Shown in pieces: positions 1 to 7,031 of a DNA stretch of 9,097 bases. The notes beneath the pieces are model-generated. The model searched no databases. It saw nothing but the letters and a program-made list of their open reading frames with translations, and was not told the origin of the DNA. Location: assembly GCA_045533895.1 (NCBI GenBank), contig JAZSIT010000090.1, positions 1 to 9,097 on the forward strand, written 5' to 3'. The position numbers and the translations under genes are program-made. The stretch is from SFLA01 sp045533895 (lineage in GTDB: Bacteria > Bacillota > Clostridia > Oscillospirales > CAG-382). How positions within the stretch are numbered: position 1 is the first letter of the stretch; the number at the start of each line of letters is the position of its first letter.

Positions 1-672
1 ATCCGACTTTACTTCGTCAAAAGGCGGACACTCCACAGAGGACGGAATATAGGCATATTCATCTGTGGGTATTGCATATACAGTGCCGAGAATATCGTGC
101 ATCATGGCGATGGATTCTCCGTCACGCAAACGCTGAGCAATTTCCACGATCTGATGCTCGCCCATACCAAACATGAGAAGGTCGGCATCGGTATCCATCA
201 AAACGGAGGGGCGGACACAATTGTCCCAGTAGTCATAGTGCGCAAATCGACGAAGAGAGGCTTCCAGACCTCCTATACAAAGCGGTACATCTCCGTAAAT
301 ACGGCGGATTGCTTTGCTGTATACGCTGACGGCGCGGTCGGGACGTTTGCCCGCAACACCGCCGGGAGAATAATAATCACTGTTGCGGCGGCGGCGCGCG
401 GCGGTATAATGGGCAACCATGGAATCAATGTTGCCGCTGTTAACCAGAAATGCAAGACGGGGCTTGCCGAACCGTTTGAAATCCTCGGTAGTGCGCCAAT
501 CCGGCTGGGGAATAACTGCGACGGTATATCCCTCCGCTTCCAGTACCCTGCCGATGACGGCAGTACCGAAAGACGGGTGATCCACGTAGGCGTCACCCGT
601 CACGATTATAAAATCGAATTCGGTTATACCGTTTTCTCTTGCTTCGTTTAATGTAATAGGTAGAAATGGCAT
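1..672 (-). CDS. ygiQ: YgiQ family radical SAM protein (UPF0313), N-terminal part, cut by window edge
   Basis: The first 224 residues are visible; the reading frame is open to base 1, so the rest lies outside. The start is ATG at 672-670, giving MPFLPIT, the usual opening of this family. Recognisable family blocks are VTGDAYVDHPSFG (about residues 24-36), PQPDW (55-59), FLVNSGNIDSMVAHYTA (75-91), a basic RRRR followed by SDYYSPGG (93-105), KRPDRA (109-114), YIGGLEASLRRFAHYDYWD (132-150) and GMGEHQIVEIA (169-179). This is the N-terminal domain that precedes the radical SAM core; the CxxxCxxC cluster motif would lie beyond the window. Full-length members are roughly 600-700 residues. The family binds a 4Fe-4S cluster and S-adenosylmethionine, but its substrate is not established to my knowledge. 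The gene begins 6 bases after the SBP1 stop, in the same frame (TAA TAA TTT ATG), and no clear Shine-Dalgarno sequence precedes it, so translation may be coupled to SBP1. Family identification is confident; function is not. Confidence 0.93.
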   Translation of the reverse strand, partial: MPFLPITLNEARENGITEFDFIIVTGDAYVDHPSFGTAVIGRVLEAEGYTVAVIPQPDWRTTEDFKRFGKPRLAFLVNSGNIDSMVAHYTAARRRRNSDYYSPGGVAGKRPDRAVSVYSKAIRRIYGDVPLCIGGLEASLRRFAHYDYWDNCVRPSVLMDTDADLLMFGMGEHQIVEIAQRLRDGESIAMMHDILGTVYAIPTDEYAYIPSSVECPPFDEVKSD

Positions 673-678
673 AAATTA

Positions 679-2190
679 TTAAGAAGTATAACTGTCAATA
701 GTATCTTGGATGTCCGCTTCCGCTTTGTCCTTTATACTTTCGAACTTGGATACGACATCTGCAGATCCCTGCTGGGCAAGGGTGAAGAACATACTGCTTA
801 TACCGCCGAAATCATAAACGGCGCCAACATCAAATCTGAGGTTTGCAAAGATGTATTCATCAAGCATTTTTTCAGATTCATCATCACGGGCATCGCGGGA
901 TTTAAGGGTGGTTTCGTAATACGCGGGAGTAAGATAGTTTTTCGCCTCGCAAGCGACAAGCTGGGTCATATATGCGGAAAATTCAGGGTCGGGAGCGGTT
1001 ACCGGAATAACTACAACGTACACCATATCACCGGAAGGCGCGTAATAGCTTTCCTGCTCCTCATCAAATTTGGGCAGAGGAATAATGCCGAATTCGATAC
1101 CGGTATCATAGTTGCGCAATTTTTTGATAGCGGAGAACACGCTGGTGCGGAAAAGCGCTCTGCCCTCTCCGAAAATATCAAGAGAAGTTACCCAAATATC
1201 AGGGGTGTTGAGGGTATTTGAGCATATATGCCAGGTGTTCTTTTTTGAATATTCTTCAAGAAGGCGCTGTGCAATTTCTATAGAACGGTCGGTCTCAAAG
1301 GTGAGATAAGGCAGATCGTCAGAGTCCTTTTGCACGAGCAGTTCGCCGGACGCACTATAGTACTGGTAGGGGTCTGTAAGCTCGCTTACAAGTCCCCATC
1401 TGTCTCTGTAATCCCAGACATCATCGCCGTCATTAAAAGTAGCGGCTTTGCACATTGTAATAAGCTTATCGTAAGTCCAAGTGCCTTCCTCTACCATTTC
1501 GTAAAGGGATTTTTCTCCCGCAAAAAGCTGTGCATACATTTCCTTGTTGAACACCAGCGCGCGGGTAATCATCTTGGACATAATAGTTATATCGCCGGTG
1601 GTAAAATATATACGGTTAGCTACGGAAAAAGCGTCATTTGCGCCTTGTGACCACCAGGGCATGGAAAGATCCAGATAAGGAGAAAGCTCTTCACTGTTGA
1701 GCGCATAAAGATGTCCTTCCTGCGCAAGACCGCGTACAGATCTCAAAAAAGGCATTGCCATATCATATTTTCCGCCGCCGGAAGCAATATCCTCCTGCAC
1801 GGCGAGAGTAACGTCCTTAACAAAAATAGGGTTGATAACAACGCCTGTCATTTGCTCGATCTTGTTGTTACGCTCCCTTACCGCTTCGTTGATAACCGCA
1901 TCGGTAGTGGAATATTTATCAAAGCACAGATCTTCGGAAAAGAAGGTGGGCTGCTGTTCGTTGCTTGTTACGGCAACGTCAAAGGTCTTATATCTGCTGT
2001 CTTTAACGTCCCATTTGAATTCGGGAAGGTTTGCAACATATTTGCCGCTTTCGGGATCATATCCCGTTACCCCTTCGGATACATCGCTTTCGTCAGGTGA
2101 CTTGCTTACATCATCGGCATCGTTACATGAAACCAACACTGTCGAACAGAGCAGCAAAACACCGAGCAATATTGCTAATAATCTCTTCAT
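679..2190 (-). CDS. SBP1: extracellular solute-binding lipoprotein, fourth gene of the tandem array
   Basis: A 503-residue secreted lipoprotein. I chose ATG at 2190 because it gives a lipoprotein signal peptide (MKRLL, a hydrophobic stretch, then lipobox LVSC with Cys22 as the lipidation site) and has a GGAG ribosome binding site at 2198-2201, 7 bases upstream. The frame stays open upstream to 2313, but those 41 extra codons would bury the signal peptide. After a Ser/Asp-rich linker (about 23-45) come blocks shared with its three neighbours: YSTTDAVINEAV (93-104), KYDMAMPF (141-148), PWW (178-180), YFTTGDITIM (195-204), FNKEMY (214-219), DRWGL (263-267), FGEGRALFRTSVFSAIKKLR (340-359), FGIIPLPK (367-374) and ACEAKNYLTPAYYETTLKSR (413-432). 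The pattern fits family 1 solute-binding proteins, which usually capture sugars or oligosaccharides outside the membrane for an ABC importer. The Asp/Gly loop before the DxWG motif (NDGDDVWD) is less regular than in the paralogs. It is last of the four and 6 bases from ygiQ. The ligand is unknown. Confidence 0.85.
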   Translation of the reverse strand: MKRLLAILLGVLLLCSTVLVSCNDADDVSKSPDESDVSEGVTGYDPESGKYVANLPEFKWDVKDSRYKTFDVAVTSNEQQPTFFSEDLCFDKYSTTDAVINEAVRERNNKIEQMTGVVINPIFVKDVTLAVQEDIASGGGKYDMAMPFLRSVRGLAQEGHLYALNSEELSPYLDLSMPWWSQGANDAFSVANRIYFTTGDITIMSKMITRALVFNKEMYAQLFAGEKSLYEMVEEGTWTYDKLITMCKAATFNDGDDVWDYRDRWGLVSELTDPYQYYSASGELLVQKDSDDLPYLTFETDRSIEIAQRLLEEYSKKNTWHICSNTLNTPDIWVTSLDIFGEGRALFRTSVFSAIKKLRNYDTGIEFGIIPLPKFDEEQESYYAPSGDMVYVVVIPVTAPDPEFSAYMTQLVACEAKNYLTPAYYETTLKSRDARDDESEKMLDEYIFANLRFDVGAVYDFGGISSMFFTLAQQGSADVVSKFESIKDKAEADIQDTIDSYTS

Positions 2191-2222
2191 GTTAAAACTC
2201 CGTATTAAATATATCGAAAACA

Positions 2223-2247
2223 GGTGAGCCCGCAAAAGGACATCACC
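2223..2247 (-). terminator. Hairpin with short T-run between SBP2 and SBP1 (weak terminator or attenuator)
   Basis: Read on the minus strand, GGTGA-T-GTCC pairs with GGGC-TCACC around a 6-base loop (TTTTGC). That makes about 9 base pairs, one a G-T pair, with one bulged T. The sequence TGTTTT follows immediately. This resembles a weak intrinsic terminator and lies about 20 bases before the SBP1 ribosome binding site, so it could reduce read-through into SBP1. The T-run is short and I could not compute folding energy. Confidence 0.4.
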
Positions 2248-2285
2248 CGTATCGATAGTTAAATTAAAACCTACAATATACTGCT

Positions 2286-2309
2286 GTTTGCCGCCGGAAA
2301 GCGGAAAAC
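2286..2309 (-). other. Hairpin just after the SBP2 stop codon
   Basis: An inverted repeat in which GTTT and CCGC pair with GCGG and AAAC around a 6-base loop, with one mismatch in the stem. It starts 10 bases after the SBP2 stop codon. No T-run follows on the minus strand, so it is more likely an RNA 3'-end or stability structure than a terminator. The rest of the 129-base gap (2191-2319) holds only the hairpin at 2223-2247 and the SBP1 ribosome binding site; I saw no convincing promoter. Confidence 0.35.
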
Positions 2310-2319
2310 GCACAGTTGT

Positions 2320-3822
2320 TTATGCACGGTAATTTTCGATAGTCTCTTCAATATCTGCTTCTACTGCGTCTTTAATGCTGTCGAACTTGGAGGTGATATC
2401 TGCGGAACCTTCCTGCGCCAACTGGGAGAACATGCTTCCTGCGCCGCCGAAGTCGTAGATAAGACCTACATCGAACTTGAGGTTGGAGAAGATGTATTCG
2501 TCAAGCATCTTTTCGGATTCGTCGTCACGAGCATCGCGGGACTTAAGGGTGGTTTCGTAGTATGCGGGGGTGAGATAATTCTTTGCCTCGCAAGCGATAA
2601 GCTGGGTCATATATGCGGAAAATTCGGGATCCTTTGCGGAAACGGGAATTACTGCAACGTATGCGCCGGAGCCGGAAGGAGAATAATACTCTTCCTGCTC
2701 AAGATCATATTTGGGCAGAGGAACGATACCGAATTCGATACCGTCTTCATAGTTACGGAGCTTCTTGATAGCGGAGAATACGCTGGTACGGAAAAGAGCT
2801 CTGCCTTCGCCGAAAATATCAAGAGAGGTTACCCAAATGCTGGGAGTGCCCAGAGTATTGGAATAAATGTGCCATTCGTTGAGCTTGGAAAACTCTTCAA
2901 GAATACCCTGCGCAACGGTTACGGAACGGTTAGTATCAAAAGTGATATAGGGCAGGTCGTCTGCATCCTTTGCGGCAACAGATTCGCCTGCTGCGGAATA
3001 ATAGTTATAAGGATCGGAGAATGCACTTACAAGACCCCACTGGTCGTTATAATCCCAAGTGCCGTTACCGTCGTCCTGAGTAGCGGTCTTTGCAAAGGAA
3101 ATCAGTTTATCAAAGGTCCATTCGCCGTCTTCAACCAGTTCGTACAGAGATTTTTCATCAGTAAACAGTTCGTCATACATCTGCTTGTTGAAGGTGATAG
3201 CCCAAGTGCTTATCTTTGCCATTATGGTGATATCACCGGTAGCGAAATATACCTGGTTGGAAATGGAGAAAGCTTCGGTTGCGCCCTGATCCCACCAAGG
3301 CTTGGAAAGATCCAGATACTGCGCCAGATTATCATCGGTAAGCGCGAAAAGCTGGCCTTCCTGAGCAAGAGCAACTGCGCCGGAAAGGAAGGGCATTGCC
3401 ATATCGTAATTGCCGGCACCGGTAGCGATATCATCTTTTATTGCGGTTACAACGTCCTTTTCATACCAAGGAGTAACAACACAGCCTGTCATCTGCTCAA
3501 CCCTGTTGTTACGCTCCATTACCGCGTTATCAATAACTTCGTCGGTAGTAGCGTACTTGCCGAATCCGATATCCTCGGAGAAATAGGTTTCCTGAACCTC
3601 GTTGGAATAAACTGCAACGTCAAAGGTAGCATATGTTGCGTCCTTAGTGTCCCAGGAAAAGGCGGGAAGGTTTGCAACGTATTTGCCGCTTTCATCCATG
3701 CCATCGCCTACGGAAGTGTTAGTGTCGGGTTTGCTGGCGGTATCGGCAGGGTCGTTACAGGAAACCAGTAAACATGAGCCTACCATAAGTACACACAGCA
3801 ATAAAACGATAATTTTTTTCAT
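2320..3822 (-). CDS. SBP2: extracellular solute-binding lipoprotein, third gene of the tandem array
   Basis: A 500-residue secreted lipoprotein. The start at 3822 has a strong ribosome binding site (GGAGG at 3829-3833, 6 bases away). The signal peptide MKKIIVLLLC leads to lipobox LVSC with Cys22; an earlier GSC at Cys17 is a less likely site. A low-complexity linker follows (about 23-45). Family blocks are NYDMAMPF (138-145), PWWDQGA (175-181), VYFATGDITIM (191-201), FNKQMYDELF (211-220), a DGNGTWDYNDQWGL loop (251-264), FGEGRALFRTSVFSAIKKLR (337-356), FGIVPLPK (364-371) and YLTPAYYETTLKSRDARDDE (416-435). The Asp/Asn/Gly-rich loop before QWGL resembles the calcium-loop-like segment seen in many sugar-binding proteins. 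It is closest to SBP1, sharing the same C-terminal block with MLDEYIF. It lies 30 bases after SBP3 with no terminator between, so the two are almost certainly co-transcribed. The role as sugar receptor for an ABC importer is inferred from the family. Confidence 0.87.
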   Translation of the reverse strand: MKKIIVLLLCVLMVGSCLLVSCNDPADTASKPDTNTSVGDGMDESGKYVANLPAFSWDTKDATYATFDVAVYSNEVQETYFSEDIGFGKYATTDEVIDNAVMERNNRVEQMTGCVVTPWYEKDVVTAIKDDIATGAGNYDMAMPFLSGAVALAQEGQLFALTDDNLAQYLDLSKPWWDQGATEAFSISNQVYFATGDITIMAKISTWAITFNKQMYDELFTDEKSLYELVEDGEWTFDKLISFAKTATQDDGNGTWDYNDQWGLVSAFSDPYNYYSAAGESVAAKDADDLPYITFDTNRSVTVAQGILEEFSKLNEWHIYSNTLGTPSIWVTSLDIFGEGRALFRTSVFSAIKKLRNYEDGIEFGIVPLPKYDLEQEEYYSPSGSGAYVAVIPVSAKDPEFSAYMTQLIACEAKNYLTPAYYETTLKSRDARDDESEKMLDEYIFSNLKFDVGLIYDFGGAGSMFSQLAQEGSADITSKFDSIKDAVEADIEETIENYRA

Positions 3823-3852
3823 TTTTTGCCTCCGTTTTCATACTAAAAATTA

Positions 3853-5355
3853 TTAATCGCCAAAATTGGTGATAGTTTCTTGAATATCCTCATCCACAGT
3901 GTTGGAAATACTTTCAAATTTAGAAACGATATCCGAACTTCCTGCAGAGGCAAGCTGGCTGAACATATCTGCCAGACCGCCGAAATTATAAATAGCACCG
4001 ATATCAAACTTTTTGTTATCAAAGATAAGGTCAAGCATTACTTCGGATTCGTCATCACGGGCATCGCGGTGCTTCAGCGTAGTCTCGTAATACGCGGGGG
4101 TAAGGTAATTCTTCGCCTCGCAACAGACAAGCTCTGTCATATAAGCGGAAAATTCGGGGTCTTCCGCATTTATGGGAATGACCACCGCGTAACCTGCGGG
4201 ATCGCTGGGGGAATAATACTTATCTTGGTTTTCATCGTACTTGGGCAGAGGAACGATACCGAATTCGATACCGTCATCATACTTGCGGAGCTTTTTGATA
4301 GCAGAGAACACGCTGGTGCGGAAAAGCACCTGACCGCCTGCAAACATATCCAAAGCAGTTACCCAAGGAGAAGCAACGGGAAGGGTGTTGGTATAAATAT
4401 GCCATGTGTTTACCTGCGAAAATTGCTCTAACACATCCTGCGCGATGCTGACGGAGCGCTCGTTGTTAAAAGCAATGTAAGGCAGGTCCTTTGCGTCCTT
4501 TTCCGCAAGAGATTCGCCGGAAGCGGTGTAATAATTGCGAGCATCGGAATAGGCGCTTATAAGCCCCCACTGGTCGTTAAGATCCCAAGTGCCGTCGCCG
4601 TTATCTTTGGTTGCGGCTTTGGAGAATTCAACCAGCTTATCAAAGGTCCAGTCCCCGTCCTCAACAATCTCGTAAAGCGATTTTTCGCCCGGGAAAAGGG
4701 TGGCATACATTTCCTTGTTAAAGGTTATTGCCCAAGTGTTTATCTTGGTCATTATAGTTATATCACCGGTGGTGAAATACAATTTTCCGTCAACAGAGAA
4801 GGTAGCGTTGGCAGACTGATCCCACCAAGGCATATCCAAATTAAGATATTCAGAAAAGGAATCGTCTCTTAAATCGTACAGCAAGCTCTCCTGCGCCAGT
4901 GTTACGGCATTATGTATAAAGGGCATTGCCATATCGTATTTGCCGGTGCCGGTAGCGATATCGTCCTCAACAGCGGTTACAACGTTTGCGACGTAGTGGG
5001 CAACAATTTCAACGCCGGTAAGTTCCTGAACCAAGTGGTTGCGCTTCATAACCGCGTCGTTAATAACCTCGTCGGTAGTGGAATACTTATCAAAGCCTAT
5101 TTCTTCGGAATAATAGGTACTTTGGTTTTCATCGCTGGTAACTGCAACGTCAAATGTGGCGTATCCGCCCTGAGAAAGGTCCCAGGAAAATTCGGGAAGA
5201 TTTGTTTCGTAACGCTGGGTTTCGGGGTTAAAGCCCTGCTCGCCTTCGGCACGGCTTGTGTCGGTTACGCTTGTATCAGGCTCTCGCTCGTTACAGGAAA
5301 CCAGACAGGATGTAACCATTAGCAATGCAAGAAAAATCAATAATGCTTTTTTCAT
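3853..5355 (-). CDS. SBP3: extracellular solute-binding lipoprotein, second gene of the tandem array
   Basis: A 500-residue secreted lipoprotein. ATG at 5355 is preceded by AAGGG (5364-5368) at 8 bases. The signal peptide MKKALLIFLALLMV ends in lipobox LVSC, Cys21. Shared blocks are YSTTDEVINDAV (91-102), KYDMAMPF (139-146), MPWWDQSAN (175-183), YFTTGDITIM (193-202), FNKEMYATLFPGEKSLYE (212-229), a DNGDGTWDLNDQWGL loop (251-265), LFRTSVFSAIKKLR (344-357) and FSAYMTELVCCEAKNY (402-417). It differs from the other three at 338-343, where FGEGRA is replaced by FAGGQV, and it shares the CCEAKNY and MLDLIF forms with SBP4 rather than the ACEAKNY and MLDEYIF forms of SBP1 and SBP2. It is the first gene after the internal terminator at 5398-5438, so its expression should depend on read-through or on an unrecognised promoter in the 40-odd bases between the T-run and the start. 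The sugar-receptor role is inferred from the family. Confidence 0.87.
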   Translation of the reverse strand: MKKALLIFLALLMVTSCLVSCNEREPDTSVTDTSRAEGEQGFNPETQRYETNLPEFSWDLSQGGYATFDVAVTSDENQSTYYSEEIGFDKYSTTDEVINDAVMKRNHLVQELTGVEIVAHYVANVVTAVEDDIATGTGKYDMAMPFIHNAVTLAQESLLYDLRDDSFSEYLNLDMPWWDQSANATFSVDGKLYFTTGDITIMTKINTWAITFNKEMYATLFPGEKSLYEIVEDGDWTFDKLVEFSKAATKDNGDGTWDLNDQWGLISAYSDARNYYTASGESLAEKDAKDLPYIAFNNERSVSIAQDVLEQFSQVNTWHIYTNTLPVASPWVTALDMFAGGQVLFRTSVFSAIKKLRKYDDGIEFGIVPLPKYDENQDKYYSPSDPAGYAVVIPINAEDPEFSAYMTELVCCEAKNYLTPAYYETTLKHRDARDDESEVMLDLIFDNKKFDIGAIYNFGGLADMFSQLASAGSSDIVSKFESISNTVDEDIQETITNFGD

Positions 5356-5397
5356 TTAATTTTCCCTTCTTCAAACAAGTGTGGAAAATATAAGATT

Positions 5398-5438
5398 AAA
5401 AAACGAAACCGCGCGGCGGGTAAAAACTACCCGCCGCG
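5398..5438 (-). terminator. Strong Rho-independent terminator between SBP4 and SBP3
   Basis: Positions 5412-5422 pair perfectly with 5428-5438: an 11-base-pair, very GC-rich stem (CGCGGCGGGTA in plus-strand reading) with a 5-base loop. On the minus strand the stem is followed by CGGTTTCG and then a run of six T (5403-5398). It begins 35 bases after the SBP4 stop codon. It is by far the clearest terminator in the window. Placed after the first gene of an operon, it would leave SBP4 mRNA abundant and let only part of the transcription reach SBP3, SBP2, SBP1 and ygiQ. The remaining bases of the gap (5356-5473) hold the SBP3 ribosome binding site and AT-rich DNA. Confidence 0.88.
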
Positions 5439-5473
5439 GGCAAAATTCAAACGGTAATGGTTAATATTTTTTA

Positions 5474-6970
5474 TTAGTCTCTGAAGTTTTCGATGATTTC
5501 TTCGATATCGGATTCAACTGCAGAGGTAATCTTTTCGATAGAAGACATAACGTCATCAGACTTGGAAGACATAAGGTTGGTAAGAACGCTGTTTGCAGCA
5601 CCGAAGTTATAGATATAACCGGGATCGTATACAACGTTGGAGAAGATGAGGTCAAGCATACGCTCGGTATCATCGTCCTGAGAGTCACGCTTCTTGAGAG
5701 TTACTTCATAGTAAGCGTCGGTAACGTAGTTCTTTGCTTCGCAGCAAACAAGCTCGGTCATATAAGCAGAGAAATCTGCGTCTGCAACGTTTGCGGGAAT
5801 TACTACAGCATAAGCATAGAGAGCGGAGCAGGGAGTGTAATACTTATCCTGGTCAGCAGTAAGCTTGGGCATGGGAATGATACCGAATTCAACGCCGTTA
5901 TCATAAGCGCGGAGCTTCTTGATAGCAGAGAAAGCGGTGGTTCTGAACAGAGCTCTGCCTTCGCCGAATACGTCAAGAGAAGCAACCCAAATATCGGTAG
6001 CACCCATTTGGCCCATATCCTGTGCGTGGATAGCCCAGTCGGTCTGCTGAAGGAGCTCAAGAATCTTAACTGCAGCGTTAACGCTGGACTGGCTGTCCAT
6101 AGTAAACATGGGAAGGTCGTCTGCGTCCTTTGCGCAGATGGTGTTGCCGGATGCAAGATAGAACATATTTGCATCGCCGTAAGAAGAAGAGCAACCCCAC
6201 TGGTCGTCAATATCCCAGTCGCCGTCGCCATCGTTCTGAGTAGCAACTTTTGCCATTTCTACCATTTTGTCAAGAGTCCATTCGTTGTCGTCAACCATTT
6301 CATAAAGGGTCTTTTCGCCGGGGAACAGTTCATCATACATACCCTTGTTGAAGGTAACAGCGGTAGAAACTATCTTCTGCATGATAGAGATATCACCGGT
6401 GGTAAAATAAAGCATACCGTCAACAGAAAGGGATTCGGTTGCGTTTGCATCCCACCAAGGCTGTTCAAGATTGATATAATCCAGTTCGTTGAGCGCCAAA
6501 AGGCTGCCTTCCTGTGCGAAGGTAGCAGCAGCAGGCATAAAGGGCATAGCCATATCGTACAGACCGCCGCCGGAAGCAATATCCTCTGCAAGAGTGGTCT
6601 GAACGTTATCAACTGCATGAGCAACGATTTCTACGCCGGTAAGCTGTTCAACGTAGTTATTACGTTCCATAACAGCGGCGTTGAGAACTTCGTCGGTTGT
6701 GGAGTACATATTGTATCCGATTTCTTCAGAGAAGTATGTATTCTGAGCCTTGTTGTTGTAAACAAGAACGTCGAAAGTAGCATACTTTTCATCAGAAGAA
6801 TTCCAAGCAAACTCGGGAAGGTCAGCTACGTAACGTTCAGGAGTGCCGGAGGTCTCAGCCTTGCTGGCATCGTTTTTGCTGGTTTCGTCTGCAGGCTGGC
6901 AAGCGGTAACCGCGGAAATAACGGTAAGCAGGCAAAGAAGAAGTGCTATAAAAGAGACTTTTCTTTTCAT
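5474..6970 (-). CDS. SBP4: extracellular solute-binding lipoprotein, first gene of the tandem array
   Basis: A 498-residue secreted lipoprotein. ATG at 6970 has AAGGA at 6980-6984, 9 bases upstream, and a consensus promoter 33 bases upstream. The signal peptide is MKRK, a hydrophobic core, then lipobox VTAC with Cys24; a Ser/Thr/Asp/Lys linker follows (about 25-45). Family blocks are YSTTDEVLNAAVMERNNYVE (89-108), LYDMAMPF (137-144), PWWDANA (171-177), LYFTTGDISIM (187-197), FNKGMYDELFPGEKTLYEMV (207-226), an NDGDGDWDIDDQWG loop (246-259), FGEGRALFRTTAFSAIKKLR (335-354), FGIIPMPK (362-369) and FSAYMTELVCCEAKNY (400-415). It diverges most from its neighbours, for example VTDAYYEVTLKKRDSQDDDT at 416-435. 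It has tandem TAA stops and is followed by the strong terminator, so it is expected to be the most abundant of the four. The family role is to bind a sugar outside the membrane and deliver it to an ABC permease; no permease gene is in the window. Confidence 0.88.
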   Translation of the reverse strand: MKRKVSFIALLLCLLTVISAVTACQPADETSKNDASKAETSGTPERYVADLPEFAWNSSDEKYATFDVLVYNNKAQNTYFSEEIGYNMYSTTDEVLNAAVMERNNYVEQLTGVEIVAHAVDNVQTTLAEDIASGGGLYDMAMPFMPAAATFAQEGSLLALNELDYINLEQPWWDANATESLSVDGMLYFTTGDISIMQKIVSTAVTFNKGMYDELFPGEKTLYEMVDDNEWTLDKMVEMAKVATQNDGDGDWDIDDQWGCSSSYGDANMFYLASGNTICAKDADDLPMFTMDSQSSVNAAVKILELLQQTDWAIHAQDMGQMGATDIWVASLDVFGEGRALFRTTAFSAIKKLRAYDNGVEFGIIPMPKLTADQDKYYTPCSALYAYAVVIPANVADADFSAYMTELVCCEAKNYVTDAYYEVTLKKRDSQDDDTERMLDLIFSNVVYDPGYIYNFGAANSVLTNLMSSKSDDVMSSIEKITSAVESDIEEIIENFRD

Positions 6971-7002
6971 TGGTTTTTATCCTTTCAATATAAATTATCT
7001 TA

Positions 7003-7031
7003 ATAATAACACAGTTTTTGAGCCGTGTCAA
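7003..7031 (-). promoter_or_regulatory. Consensus extended -10 promoter for the lipoprotein array
   Basis: On the minus strand TTGACA (7031-7026) and TATTAT (7008-7003) are separated by exactly 17 bases, and TGT directly precedes the -10 box, making it an extended -10 element. This is a near-perfect sigma-A promoter. The -35 box contains the TGA stop codon of the helicase-like gene (7030-7028). The SBP4 start codon lies 32 bases below the -10 box. No terminator separates the two genes, so transcripts of the upstream gene could also run into SBP4. Confidence 0.85.

Noticed and set aside
97..651. Plus-strand open frame of 184 codons
   Set aside because: It is the shadow of the YgiQ coding region, which is clearly recognised on the minus strand.
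670..698. TTGACA (698-693) upstream of ygiQ as a promoter
   Set aside because: At 17 bases there is only TTTATG, which overlaps the start codon itself, so no usable -10 box exists; a transcript would begin inside the gene.
2286..2309. Intrinsic terminator after SBP2
   Set aside because: The hairpin has no T-run on the minus strand, so it is listed only as a hairpin.
2191..2313. A 41-codon N-terminal extension of SBP1 reaching ATG at 2313
   Set aside because: It would place the lipoprotein signal peptide inside the protein, lacks a ribosome binding site, and covers the intergenic hairpins. The internal ATG at 2190 has both a site and a proper signal peptide.
679..6970. Direct repeats or a mobile element causing the four-fold similarity
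   Set aside because: The similarity follows whole genes with synonymous divergence, and there are no terminal repeats or transposase. Ordinary tandem gene duplication explains it.
6008..7003. Long plus-strand open frame of 331 codons antisense to SBP4, with similar ones at 2869-3771 and 3880-4431
   Set aside because: These lie opposite well-supported coding sequence and recur at matching places in the paralogs, as expected for shadows of the codon pattern. They have no family resemblance and no supporting ribosome binding site that I could see.
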